NCBI RefSeq assembly: GCF_014648035.1
Contig: NZ_BMQI01000020.1
Span: 17,253 to 81,252, forward strand
DNA length: 64,000 nt
Direction: 5' to 3'
Origin: Shewanella algicola
GTDB taxonomy: Bacteria > Pseudomonadota > Gammaproteobacteria > Enterobacterales > Shewanellaceae
Shown here: one piece after another, positions 19,143 through 28,338 of the stretch
How the letters are laid out: every line of letters starts with the position of its first letter
Position numbering within the stretch: position 1 is the first letter of the stretch
Position numbers and translations under genes: made by a program
The notes under the pieces: generated by a model
Databases searched by the model: none
Seen by the model: the letters and a program-made list of their open reading frames with translations, nothing else
Told to the model about the DNA's origin: nothing

Positions 19143-20600
19143 TTATGACTTTAATGATTGACTAAAATCATCAAAATCAGCCACTGTTTTAGGCGCTGGT
19201 GGTGATAGCTTACTCACAACCACACCCACAACCGTGGCAAGAATAAAGCCGGGTACGATTTCGTATAAATCAAAAATACCGCCACTTAATTGCTTCCACA
19301 CCACGACCGTAATGGCACCGACAATGATGGTTAACACTGCACCATTTCGGCTAAATCCACGCCAAAACAATGACATTAATACCACCGGTCCAAATGCAGC
19401 TCCAAAGCCTGCCCATGCATAGCTTACTAAGCCAAGTACGCTACTATCTGGGTTGAGTGCCACGATGCCCGCGACTAAAGCGATAGCGATAACACCAAAA
19501 CGTCCAACAAGCATTAATTCTTTATCAGTGGCTTTTGGACGCAACCATTTAAGGTAAAAATCTTCAGTGATGACACTAGAACAGACCAATAATTGTGAGT
19601 CAATAGTACTCATAATGGCGGAGAGAATTGCCGCAATCAATATTCCACCAATCCATGGGTTGAATGCCACGTGAGCTAAGTTGATAAATACGGTTTCTGA
19701 GTTTTCGAGCGGATTGGCGGCAAAATATAAGCTGCCGGCGATGCCAGTTGCTAATGCACCAATTAACGCTAACACCATCCAGCTCATGGCTATACGGCGT
19801 GACAAGACAAGATCTTTAGGGTTACCAATGGCCATAAAACGCGACAGAATATGCGGCTGACCAAAATAACCTAAGCCCCAAGCGAGCAGAGATATTAAAC
19901 CTAAGGTTGTGGTGTTTTCATTAATAAATGACAGCATTGCAGGGTCTATTTGCTTAAAACCTGTTTGCGTGTCGGGTTGGCTGAAAATGGCCACGGGGAC
20001 AATTAACAAGGCAACTAGCATTAAACAACCTTGAAAAAAGTCAGTCCAACTCACGGCAAAAAAGCCACCCACAAAGGTATAGGATACAATAATAAATGAA
20101 CCAATAACTAAGGCTAGGGTGTAATCAAGGCCAAAGACTTTTTCAAATAATATGGCGCCACCGACCATGCCTGAAGATGCATAAAATGTGAAAAAGATTA
20201 AAATCGTGACGGCTGACACGAGTCTTAATAACCCATGGCTGTCGTTAAAACGGTTTTCAAAGAAGTCAGGTAGAGTTAGAGCGTTATCTGCCATTTGGGT
20301 ATAAATACGTAAACGTTTAGCGACAAATAACCAGTTAAGCCACGCGCCAAAAATGAGACCAAAACCAATCCAAGCTTCACCTAACCCACTGAGGTAAACC
20401 GCACCTGGCAGACCTAATAATAGCCATCCCGACATATCAGATGCCCCCACGCTGAGTGCGGTAACGGCAGGGCCCATTTTTCTGCCACCAAGAATATAAT
20501 CATCGACGGTATCTGTTTTGCGGTAAGCCCAGTAACCTATCCCCATCATTAAAACGAGATAGCCAACAAAGGTGATGATGATCGGTGTTTGAATTTCCAT
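19143..20600 (-). CDS. putP: Sodium/proline symporter PutP
   Basis: A 485-residue inner-membrane symporter of the sodium:solute (SSS) family that imports proline with Na+. The start MEIQTPIIITFVGYLVLMMGIGYWAYRKT and the segment DYILGGRKMGPAVTALSVGASDMSGWLLLGLPG are highly typical of PutP, as is the IAAILSAIMSTIDSQLLVCSSVITEDFY stretch. About 13 hydrophobic segments are visible and the length is close to E. coli PutP (502). putA is not in this window. Single-gene unit. Confidence 0.93.
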   Translation of the reverse strand: MEIQTPIIITFVGYLVLMMGIGYWAYRKTDTVDDYILGGRKMGPAVTALSVGASDMSGWLLLGLPGAVYLSGLGEAWIGFGLIFGAWLNWLFVAKRLRIYTQMADNALTLPDFFENRFNDSHGLLRLVSAVTILIFFTFYASSGMVGGAILFEKVFGLDYTLALVIGSFIIVSYTFVGGFFAVSWTDFFQGCLMLVALLIVPVAIFSQPDTQTGFKQIDPAMLSFINENTTTLGLISLLAWGLGYFGQPHILSRFMAIGNPKDLVLSRRIAMSWMVLALIGALATGIAGSLYFAANPLENSETVFINLAHVAFNPWIGGILIAAILSAIMSTIDSQLLVCSSVITEDFYLKWLRPKATDKELMLVGRFGVIAIALVAGIVALNPDSSVLGLVSYAWAGFGAAFGPVVLMSLFWRGFSRNGAVLTIIVGAITVVVWKQLSGGIFDLYEIVPGFILATVVGVVVSKLSPPAPKTVADFDDFSQSLKS

Positions 20601-20685
20601 GTTGTGTCCTGTGAATTATTTTTATGTCACAATCCTAGCAGAACTTTGCGCTGGCTCACACTTTGATTTTTTCATGATCAAAAAA

Positions 20686-20713
20686 AATCCGCTATTCAAC
20701 GAAATAGCGGATT
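20686..20713 (-). terminator. Terminator after the sigma / DUF3379 pair
   Basis: Arms AATCCGCTATT and AATAGCGGATT (11-bp stem, 6-base loop) followed on the minus strand by a run of T residues, 21 bases after the DUF3379 gene stop. Confidence 0.85.
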
Positions 20714-20733
20714 TAAGTAGGTGACTGGTTTGA

Positions 20734-21441
20734 CTAAATAAAAGTGTTTTCTACTTCTTTTTTAACAAAATCTAGATCAGAAGCGGGTTCGCCAACAAGG
20801 ACCATGTAAGCATCAGCTGTTTGAAAACTCTTGCCTTTGTATTGGTTGTCAGCAAACGCTTCTTCCAATACAACGCGGCTTTCTGCAGGTACAATAAACA
20901 ATGTCACTTTATTCCCTAACTCATCAGCCATCACCAAATGCAGTGACTTAACCCCTTGAAAGTCACAATAAGAAGTATAAAACACTCTTCCTGGTTGCTT
21001 GATGAATTTTGAATCACTTAAGCCTTTTATGCTCGCAAGCTTAAAATTGACATCATTAAAGCCAATATCTTGCTCCATCACCAATGCTTTGGTTTCATGG
21101 TGTACATGGGCTAATGAGTTTTCAGACAAATTAACCGGGGTAAAGCGCAGCAAGCTGAAACTAACCCCAACAACAAAGGCAACCGAGGCCGCCATGGCCA
21201 TCATATAGCGCCCACGTTTTTTGGTCTGCTGGTGCAGATTTAATTGCTGTCGTAATAATAATTTATCTGCTAAATCTTCTGGCACATCAATATTTAATGC
21301 TTGAGTTAGCTTTTGGTCAAATGCTTTTAGGTCTTTGACAAATTTAGCATCGTCTTCATTTTCAGCAATGTGCGCTAAAAACTCGTCGAATTGATTATTG
21401 GGGTCGCCATATGCTTGACGACGAAATTGTAGATCATCCAT
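20734..21441 (-). CDS. DUF3379 membrane protein, likely anti-sigma factor
   Basis: A 235-residue single-pass protein of the DUF3379 family. The cytoplasmic N-terminal part (about 1-75) has an acidic, helical sequence with FDEFLAHIAENEDDAKFVKDLKAFDQKL; one membrane helix follows (YMMAMAASVAFVVGVSFSLL), then a periplasmic domain. Its start overlaps the upstream ECF sigma gene by 8 bases, the arrangement of sigma/anti-sigma pairs. An anti-sigma role is an inference from layout; no HCxxC zinc motif is present. Confidence 0.8.
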   Translation of the reverse strand: MDDLQFRRQAYGDPNNQFDEFLAHIAENEDDAKFVKDLKAFDQKLTQALNIDVPEDLADKLLLRQQLNLHQQTKKRGRYMMAMAASVAFVVGVSFSLLRFTPVNLSENSLAHVHHETKALVMEQDIGFNDVNFKLASIKGLSDSKFIKQPGRVFYTSYCDFQGVKSLHLVMADELGNKVTLFIVPAESRVVLEEAFADNQYKGKSFQTADAYMVLVGEPASDLDFVKKEVENTFI

Positions 21442-21997
21442 TTGATTGACCTCTTACCTCTGGTGCTTCTAATGCTTCTTTTAATTGGTTTCTAGCTCTG
21501 AATAGGCGCGTCATGACAGTATTGCGGTTCAATTCGAGCATATCGGCAATTTCATCGCCACTAAATCCACCAATCAGTTGCAATAACAACGGTTCTCGGT
21601 ATTCGATATCGAGCTTACCTATTTGGCGACGAAGCCAATATTGTTCTGTTTGATCTTCATTACTTGACGAAAAAACATCTTCAAGTAACTCTTGTTCAAC
21701 ATCACTGTAGTCAAATTGTTTGCGCTCAAAACGTCTGGCATTTTCCCGGCGTAAAATGGTAATCAGCCACGCTTTTGCGGCTTTATCATCTTTTAAAGAA
21801 TCTAAAGAACGCCACGCTCGTAAGAACGTTTCTTGAGTGATGTCTTCAGCAACATGTTTATCTCCGCAAAGCCAAAAGGCATAACGGAATATGTCGGTGT
21901 GAAGTGCCCTGACAAGGCTATCGTATCGTCGTTGTTTTGTTACCATGTCAGATAAGACCGCGACATCAGACTTTTTCTTTCGTAGGGATCCGAACAT
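21434..21997 (-). CDS. ECF-type RNA polymerase sigma factor
   Basis: A 187-residue sigma-70 family protein with region 2 (FRYAFWLCGDKHVAEDITQETFLRAWRSLDSL) and region 4 (YREPLLLQLIGGFSGDEIADMLELNRNTVMTRLFRARNQLKEAL), no regions 1 or 3. It should direct RNA polymerase to a small regulon. The overlapping downstream DUF3379 membrane protein is probably its regulator. The start at 21997 gives a basic 18-residue extension; an internal ATG at 21943 (MVTKQRRYDSL) is an alternative. Confidence 0.92.
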   Translation of the reverse strand: MFGSLRKKKSDVAVLSDMVTKQRRYDSLVRALHTDIFRYAFWLCGDKHVAEDITQETFLRAWRSLDSLKDDKAAKAWLITILRRENARRFERKQFDYSDVEQELLEDVFSSSNEDQTEQYWLRRQIGKLDIEYREPLLLQLIGGFSGDEIADMLELNRNTVMTRLFRARNQLKEALEAPEVRGQSNG

Positions 21998-22063
21998 TTA
22001 TTAACTTTTTTTAGTTAAACATGCTCAATAGCTTAAAAAGCCCGAGTGGTAATAGCAAGATAA

Positions 22064-22096
22064 ATCACCCCAGCGGTCAATCTGATCTGGGGCGAT
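22064..22096 (-). terminator. Imperfect hairpin after batD
   Basis: ATCACCCCAG and CTGGGGCGAT pair with one mismatch across a 13-base loop, 28 bases past the batD stop on the minus strand. The following sequence has no T run, so this is a weak terminator call. Confidence 0.4.
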
Positions 22097-22123
22097 TGGG
22101 GTAAACCCTTTAAAGGTGAAGGG

Positions 22124-23746
22124 TTAAGGGTTTAATTCTGCGATGAGTGATTTTTTATGGGATTGCGGTTGCTCTTTGTAAGCCAGAATAGCATCCATGA
22201 GTGATTTTTTATCCATAGCCTGCGGTTTACGACTGTATTTATCGGCTTGCAGTTTATGAATAGCGCTAGCGAGCGGGACCGATAAACCGCTAATTTGACT
22301 GAGCGTCATAGGTTGGCCTAAACGTTCACTAAAGTAGGCTTGTACTGCGTTCATTGCCGCGCTGCTGTCATTTCTATCACATGCATGAATAATGGCATTT
22401 AAGCCCGTGGTGGCGGTTTTACGCGGTGCATTAGGCTTTGGTTGTGGATTGTATGAGTAACTTGCCGCTACTGAACGGCGCCATAGTACTAATGTGATTA
22501 GCCATAGTGTGGCAAATACTGCAGCGATAATAGGCCAATATTGCGGATTGCTAGTAGCGCTATAACTGTCGGCTGCTGGGATATCCGTTGTTGTTGCACT
22601 ACTACCCACCACGTTAATGGTACGCTCCGGTAATGTGGCAAATTGTTGTTTTTTAATATAGGGGTTCCACCAGGGGACGCGGATTTCAGGTAAGGTGTAA
22701 GTGCCTGGTTTTGTAGGTACTATTGCCGTCGTTAAACTGTATTGCGACACCACTTGATTGTCACGCACAAAGGTTTGTCTCACCGGTTTTTCAGGATAAG
22801 CTTTTAACCCTTCTGCTAACGGCATTTCAATATCAGGCAGGCTTGTATCATCTGTATTTGAAGCAATAAGGCTGATGGTGCGGGTAATTGGGCTGCCAAC
22901 TTCAAATTCGCTGACATCTTCTGGCCATGTCTCTTTTAACATTGCAATGTCACTGACTAGCCATTTACCTTGATAGCTCGGCGGTATTGAGTTGATTTGA
23001 ATCACCTCACGCTCAGCTTCTGTTTGCATTGGGCGGCTTTCATTAAAACCAAACATGCCACCACGTCTTTGCGTTTCAATTAGAACGTCACCGGAGAAAC
23101 TTGCCCCGTTGATGACTAACTCACCAGGTAAGTCGGCAATAATCCCGTAAGTACGTTCAATCACCCGAAAGCGGCGACCATCGAGTATTTCACTGCTGTC
23201 TTTGTCTTCACCAATTTGTTTGATTTGCGCGCCTTCAACGGCTGGCGAGCTTAATACGCCACGTTGGAGTTCTACTGCCAGATATAACTTAACTTTATAG
23301 GTAATAAGTTGGCCGACGTAAGCTTCAGATGCGTTGGTTTGCACTTTAATAAACACATTTTGTCGCTCATCTGCCTTAGTGCCTTGTGCAATAACATTTA
23401 AGTTAATAGGATTTGAGCTAACGCCTTTTATGTTAAAGGCTGGAATGGTCACCCTGCCCATACTTTTAGGCGACAGTAATACCTGCCAACGGGTTTCGCG
23501 TGTGGTGTCAAAGTTAACCATTTTGGTACTACGACCAACACTGGTTCGGCCAACGATAAAATCTTGTAATAACACAGAAGTATCAAGGGCGCCGGCATTA
23601 AGGTCGTCATCGGCAACAATATCGAGTACAAAGTATTCGCCTGCAACCACGGGGTTACGATCGACCGTTGCTTGTACTTGGCTAAGTGCAAAAGCCGGTG
23701 AGGCAATAATAAATAGCAATAGGCTACATAAAGTTCTGATTACCAC
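22124..23746 (-). CDS. batD: BatD family protein
   Basis: A 540-residue membrane-anchored periplasmic protein of the BatD family, encoded at the end of a moxR-bat operon. It has a signal peptide (TLCSLLLFIIASPAFA), repeated beta-sandwich segments (VDRNPVVAGEYFVLDIVADDD, VKTNASEAYVGQLITYKVKLY), a helix near residue 400 (YWPIIAAVFATLWLITLVLW), and a cytoplasmic tail. It overlaps batB/C by 7 bases. Bat proteins were first linked to aerotolerance in Bacteroides; their biochemistry is unsettled. Confidence 0.9.
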   Translation of the reverse strand: MVIRTLCSLLLFIIASPAFALSQVQATVDRNPVVAGEYFVLDIVADDDLNAGALDTSVLLQDFIVGRTSVGRSTKMVNFDTTRETRWQVLLSPKSMGRVTIPAFNIKGVSSNPINLNVIAQGTKADERQNVFIKVQTNASEAYVGQLITYKVKLYLAVELQRGVLSSPAVEGAQIKQIGEDKDSSEILDGRRFRVIERTYGIIADLPGELVINGASFSGDVLIETQRRGGMFGFNESRPMQTEAEREVIQINSIPPSYQGKWLVSDIAMLKETWPEDVSEFEVGSPITRTISLIASNTDDTSLPDIEMPLAEGLKAYPEKPVRQTFVRDNQVVSQYSLTTAIVPTKPGTYTLPEIRVPWWNPYIKKQQFATLPERTINVVGSSATTTDIPAADSYSATSNPQYWPIIAAVFATLWLITLVLWRRSVAASYSYNPQPKPNAPRKTATTGLNAIIHACDRNDSSAAMNAVQAYFSERLGQPMTLSQISGLSVPLASAIHKLQADKYSRKPQAMDKKSLMDAILAYKEQPQSHKKSLIAELNP

Positions 23747-25821
23747 TGTTCATTATCCTTAGTCGGTTGACTATTTTGACGACGTTTTTGATATTCAAGT
23801 TGCATTTTATTGCGGATGAGCACTTGCGGGTCTTCACTGACGGCACGTAATGCCCGCTGCATGTCTGCAGGTAAATCATCTTGATTGACTTGTGTTGCTG
23901 AAACCACCTCTGTAGGCTCGCCTTGAGGTTGCTCTTCTGGCGTTACTGGAGATTTACCCGCACTTATTTGTTGTTGCTGTTGATTAGCTTGCTCTTCTGC
24001 AGCTTCTGCCGCCGCTTGCATGCTTGCTTCATTACTTAATGGTTCATCGTTGTCATTGGGGGATTGCCCTGATTGAGATGATTGCTGTTCGGTATCAGCG
24101 TTCTCGTCAGTGTTTGATGCCGACTGCTGTTGATCTTGCTGTTCATCGTCTTGTTGAGAGCCTGATTGTTCTTGCTGTGCCTGCTCAGATCCGTTGTTGG
24201 GCGAACTATTTTGCTCACTGGTTTGATCTTGCCCCGATGATTGTTGTTTTTGCTGATCACTTTGGGGATTGTCTTGTGATTGTTGTCCGTTTTGCTGGTT
24301 ATCTTGTGGCTCATTGCCTTGTTCTGATTGCGATTGATCAGAAGGTGATGAGTTATTGTCCTGATTAGACTGGTCAGCATTAGCGTTTGAATCGTTTGAT
24401 TGCTCACTGTCGCCAGACTGATCTTGATTTTGCGAGGGTGACTGCTGCTGTTGCTCAAGAAGCTCTTTGGCTAGTTCAAGGTTTTGCTCGGCACCGGCAA
24501 AGGGGGATTGCAATTCAATGGCTTGCTGATAACGCTTAATCGCTTCTTGATAATCATTGAGCTGCATTAATGCATTACCTTGGTTGTACAAGCCGTTGGC
24601 GCTGTTATCTTGCTCAAAACCTTCAAGTGCTTGCTGATAGTTACCCGCTTTATAGTGTGCAGAGGCTTGCCATTGTGGGTCATTAAAGGTGTCAGCCGCA
24701 TGAGTAAAGTCACCTTGTTCAAACGCAGATTGCGCTTGTTGGTCTTGAGTCTGCCATAAATCTTGCCAAAGAGAGGCGTGTGCAGGTTGGCTATTTACTG
24801 CGTTTAGGCTCATCAACGCGCCAAGGAGAAAGAGTGGATTTAGCACTAATGTCATTAAGCCCTGGCGAAAACTAATCAACATAGGTAACACCAACAATAT
24901 GGCTAAGTAAGGGCCTAAATCTTGCCATGATTCACCCGCAAGTTCTGTTTCGGTGGCTTCGCCGTCGATGGCTAACCATTCGGTGAGCGTGTTTACATCA
25001 CTGCCGTCAGTTTGAGCCGGAACCAATATGCCCTGATGTTGTTGAGCTAACTTTTGTAATAACGCGTAATCTGTCTTAGCGACCACGACTTCGTTGCTGT
25101 TGTCACGTAGCAATTGGCCATCACCTAAGCGAATAGGGGCACCTTGTTGGCTACCAAATGCCATAATCGATAAGCGATAGCGACTGTTTTTTAAGGTTTT
25201 AGTGGCCAGGTTAAATTGGCTGTCTGACACGCCGTCGGTCATTAAAATAATATCACCACCAACGTGTCCACCTTGAGCCAATAACTCTTCAGCCAGAGCG
25301 AGAGCAGAAGCCAGGTTAGACCCTTTGGTCGGCATAATTTCTGGTGACAGTGTAGGCAGCAAATTTAAAATTGTTGCGCTGTCACGTGTCAGTGGGCTAA
25401 TGGTATAGGCATCACCTGCGTAGGCAATGAGGCCGGTTTCACCTTCTTTTAGCTCTGACAATAAGTCTGTGGCTCTAAACCGGGCGTATGACAAACGGTT
25501 AGGGCTTAAATCGGTGGCGTACATCGACAATGACATGTCCATGATAAGCACTCGGCCTTGTTCGGTGGCAAACACGGGTAAATTTTGCTTATTAACGGCA
25601 GGACCGGCTAAGGCTATCACCGCGATAATCCAACACACAATTAACAACCATTTAGGTTGGCTTTTGTTGTCTGAGCTTTGGTTGATCAATAACTGACTTA
25701 AATGCGGTGCAATGTATTGTTTCCATGCTGATTGCTGGCTGTGTCTACGCCAAAACAATAAGCTGACTAACGCGACAGGCAACAGGGCGAAAAGCCACTC
25801 TGGTCGAATAAAATGTAACAT
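23740..25821 (-). CDS. BatB/BatC fusion: VWA domain plus TPR and Gln-rich tail
   Basis: A 693-residue membrane protein. Two N-terminal helices precede a von Willebrand A domain with MIDAS motif DMSLSMYATD and MTDGVSDS; after helices near 305-335 there are TPR repeats (GNYQQALEGFEQDNSANGLYNQGNALMQL...), then a low-complexity region of about 200 residues rich in Gln, Ser, Asn and Asp, and a basic end. This fuses what are separate BatB and BatC genes elsewhere, a common arrangement in proteobacteria. Translationally coupled to batD; 2 bases separate it from batA. Confidence 0.9.
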   Translation of the reverse strand: MLHFIRPEWLFALLPVALVSLLFWRRHSQQSAWKQYIAPHLSQLLINQSSDNKSQPKWLLIVCWIIAVIALAGPAVNKQNLPVFATEQGRVLIMDMSLSMYATDLSPNRLSYARFRATDLLSELKEGETGLIAYAGDAYTISPLTRDSATILNLLPTLSPEIMPTKGSNLASALALAEELLAQGGHVGGDIILMTDGVSDSQFNLATKTLKNSRYRLSIMAFGSQQGAPIRLGDGQLLRDNSNEVVVAKTDYALLQKLAQQHQGILVPAQTDGSDVNTLTEWLAIDGEATETELAGESWQDLGPYLAILLVLPMLISFRQGLMTLVLNPLFLLGALMSLNAVNSQPAHASLWQDLWQTQDQQAQSAFEQGDFTHAADTFNDPQWQASAHYKAGNYQQALEGFEQDNSANGLYNQGNALMQLNDYQEAIKRYQQAIELQSPFAGAEQNLELAKELLEQQQQSPSQNQDQSGDSEQSNDSNANADQSNQDNNSSPSDQSQSEQGNEPQDNQQNGQQSQDNPQSDQQKQQSSGQDQTSEQNSSPNNGSEQAQQEQSGSQQDDEQQDQQQSASNTDENADTEQQSSQSGQSPNDNDEPLSNEASMQAAAEAAEEQANQQQQQISAGKSPVTPEEQPQGEPTEVVSATQVNQDDLPADMQRALRAVSEDPQVLIRNKMQLEYQKRRQNSQPTKDNEQW

Positions 25822-25823
25822 GA

Positions 25824-26822
25824 TTAGTTAGCTCCTTTGGTGATGCTTTTAGGAGCAAACAGCGTCGGCCATTGTTGCTGTAATACAATAAGTAAACTGA
25901 TAAGCAAAGACATTAACAAAGGCCAGTAAAATAATTCACTTTTAGGGCGATAACTTAGCTGGTCCCGACTGACGGGTTCAAGCTTATCGATTTGTTGATA
26001 AATGCTGTCTAATTCTTCAGTGTTGCGCGCTCTAAAGTAATAGCCATTAGTCATCTCTGCCAGTTTTTTCAATTGAGCTTCGTCTAAATCCATTGACGGA
26101 TTAACGCGTTCTTTACCAAATATTGTGCGGCGTTCAAATACTTCAGCCCCAACACCTATGGTGTAAATGGTGATGTTACGTTTAGCAGCGATTTGCGCAG
26201 CCACTTCTGGTTCAATACTGCCGGCATTGTTTGAACCGTCAGTTAATAAAATTAATACACGGTTACTCTCGTCCACTTGATCGAAGCGTTTTACCGCCAG
26301 TGCAATTGCCTCGCCAATGGCGGTTTGTTTGCCCACGAGACCAATTTGTGCGTCCGCTAAAAACGTGGCTACAGAACGGCGGTCTTGGGTTAAAGGGGCC
26401 TGCAGATAGGCGTGGTCGGCAAACAAAATCAGCCCAAGCCTGTCGCCATTTCGGCGTTCAATAAAGTTGCTAAGTACATGTTGAATGAGAGTGAAACGAT
26501 TGACTGTTTGCCCATTTATCACCATGTCTTCAATTTGCATACTGCCGGATAAGTCAACGGCCATCATTAAGTCGCGACCTTTAGAGGGCAGCTCAATAGG
26601 CTCACCTAACCATTGGGGTCTGGCTATGGCGATTAATAAAAAGGTCCACATTAACCAATAACGTTTTCGGCTTTGTTTGTTTTTACGGGTATGCATTACC
26701 GTCGTCGCTGTAGCTATACCCGGAATTTGTAAGTGTCCACCTACATCGCTGGTTTTGGTTTGTTTAATTAACAGCGGTAAAGGCAGTAATAACAATAACC
26801 ATGGCCAATATAAAGCTAACAT
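25824..26822 (-). CDS. batA: BatA-like VWA-domain membrane protein
   Basis: A 332-residue membrane-anchored von Willebrand A protein. N-terminal hydrophobic segments (YWPWLLLLLPLPLLI and YWLMWTFLLIAIA) precede a VWA domain with metal-site residues DLSGSMQIED, the threonine-bearing GKQTAIGEAIALA and LTDGSNNAG; a last helix (LLMSLLISLLIVLQQ) anchors the C-terminus. The first base of its ATG is the last base of the DUF4381 stop. Probably forms a periplasmic VWA complex with BatB/C under the MoxR ATPase. Confidence 0.9.
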   Translation of the reverse strand: MLALYWPWLLLLLPLPLLIKQTKTSDVGGHLQIPGIATATTVMHTRKNKQSRKRYWLMWTFLLIAIARPQWLGEPIELPSKGRDLMMAVDLSGSMQIEDMVINGQTVNRFTLIQHVLSNFIERRNGDRLGLILFADHAYLQAPLTQDRRSVATFLADAQIGLVGKQTAIGEAIALAVKRFDQVDESNRVLILLTDGSNNAGSIEPEVAAQIAAKRNITIYTIGVGAEVFERRTIFGKERVNPSMDLDEAQLKKLAEMTNGYYFRARNTEELDSIYQQIDKLEPVSRDQLSYRPKSELFYWPLLMSLLISLLIVLQQQWPTLFAPKSITKGAN

Positions 26823-27361
26823 TAGGCCTCCTGCGCTTTGGTGGTGATTAATGTGTGGTCGCTAAAGGCTTGTGTGTTGGTTAACCAAGCCTTAGCTAGC
26901 AATAATAATTGCTGTTTATCTTGAATGCTTAATCCGCTGGCCTGGTGGCGCTTAACCAACAACTCACCCATTTGTTGTTGATATTTTTTGGGCAAGCGCG
27001 TATCTAACCAATCAAACCAAGGCTGACCATTTAATTTAGCCAGGTGTTGCCGCGGCAGGTAAGTCATTGCGGTGCGCTTAAGTAAACTATTTACGTTTGC
27101 AGCAAAATCATCATCATTGATGTCGTATTGATTTAGCATCGCAAGCGCCATTCTTCTTGGTGCATGCAGTTGATATTTTTTATACAGTTTAAAACTAAAC
27201 CAAGCCAGTAAGGTGATTATTAGCGCAGCGATAATCCAATAACCCGGTGCAATGGGCATCGCACTGATGGGGTCGGGCAATTTGATGTCTTGTAGTTGTG
27301 CTAATGGTCCAGCATTAACATCGTTTGTGATTGGCGGCATTGGCGAATTTGAGGTTGTCAT
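26822..27361 (-). CDS. DUF4381 membrane protein
   Basis: A 179-residue protein with one membrane helix near residues 42-62 (YWIIAALIITLLAWFSFKLY) and a cytoplasmic helical domain containing LNGQPWFDWLDTRLPKKYQ, typical of the DUF4381 family found in moxR-bat operons. It begins directly at the stop of the DUF58 gene and overlaps batA by 1 base. Function not established. Confidence 0.87.
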   Translation of the reverse strand: MTTSNSPMPPITNDVNAGPLAQLQDIKLPDPISAMPIAPGYWIIAALIITLLAWFSFKLYKKYQLHAPRRMALAMLNQYDINDDDFAANVNSLLKRTAMTYLPRQHLAKLNGQPWFDWLDTRLPKKYQQQMGELLVKRHQASGLSIQDKQQLLLLAKAWLTNTQAFSDHTLITTKAQEA

Positions 27362-28330
27362 TTAACGTAAAATATCCAATTGGGCACTAAGTGGTTTTGC
27401 GGCATCAATTAATCTTGGCTGCACTTTAATTAAATTCATTAAGTTAATAAATTGCTGTTGTTGTGATTGCTGATTGGCTAACCATGCATCATAACTTTGG
27501 CGCGTTAACGTCAGTTGTTGTTGGCCATCTCGTACCGGTAGTGTGAATTGCTTCGGTAAGGTTAAGGTGCCTTGCTTAAGAGGGTCGGTGATCACAAAGG
27601 CGCCGATATCACAATGGCGTGACAACTCTGTAAGCGGGGCTAAACACTGTTGATTAATGTGTTGACCGTCACTAATAATCCAAATCAATGAACCTGGTTT
27701 AGCAATGCGTTGTAATCGCTGACAAGCTTTAAACATATGGTCAGGGGCTGACACAAGCTGATTAATTTTGCTTAACTGTTGTTGATGAACGTCAATTAAC
27801 CCGGAGGTTAACTGTAAAATCCCTTGACGGCGGCTGCGAGGTTTAAGCTCTAAATGAGTAGACTCACTGGCGATGAGCGCGCCTAGGCGGTCGCCATGAT
27901 TGATTGCATTCCAGCCTAGCGTGGTAGCTAAGTGGGCAATTTGTACTGATTGCAATAACAATTGCGAGCCAAAATAAGCGCTGTGGCTCAAGTCAATAAG
28001 TAGCAGAATAGGGCGTTCGCGCTCTTCGACAAACAATTTTGTGTGTGCCACTCCGGTACGCGCCGTTACTCGCCAGTCAATGGTACGTACGTCATCACCA
28101 TTTTGGTAGTGACGCACCTCAGCAAACTCCATGCCGCGACCTTTAATTAGGCTACTACGATGACCCGATAAAGCCGCTTTTGCGCGAGATTGCCGGTCAG
28201 GTATCGCCCTCGACAAGCTTTGACACGCAATAAGTTCTTGTTCGGTTAAATTCACACCATCGCTGTAGAGTGGCAGTGACTGAGTATCGTGCATCATAGC
28301 GTTATCATACTTACTAATATCAACATGCAA
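27362..28330 (-). CDS. DUF58 domain protein
   Basis: A 322-residue soluble protein of the DUF58 family, VWA-like proteins that accompany MoxR ATPases. The hallmark is KGRGMEFAEVRHYQNGDDVRTIDWRVTARTG near residues 62-95, then LFVEERERPILLLIDLSHS. The gene begins 8 bases after moxR and abuts the DUF4381 gene. It is thought to act as an adaptor between MoxR and the membrane Bat proteins (inference from context). Confidence 0.9.
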   Translation of the reverse strand: MHVDISKYDNAMMHDTQSLPLYSDGVNLTEQELIACQSLSRAIPDRQSRAKAALSGHRSSLIKGRGMEFAEVRHYQNGDDVRTIDWRVTARTGVAHTKLFVEERERPILLLIDLSHSAYFGSQLLLQSVQIAHLATTLGWNAINHGDRLGALIASESTHLELKPRSRRQGILQLTSGLIDVHQQQLSKINQLVSAPDHMFKACQRLQRIAKPGSLIWIISDGQHINQQCLAPLTELSRHCDIGAFVITDPLKQGTLTLPKQFTLPVRDGQQQLTLTRQSYDAWLANQQSQQQQFINLMNLIKVQPRLIDAAKPLSAQLDILR

Positions 28331-28338
28331 CTGCGCCT

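Noticed and set aside
24036..24458. Minus-strand frame within the Gln-rich part of batB/C
   Set aside because: It is an out-of-frame by-product of CAA/CAG-rich codons in the real gene.
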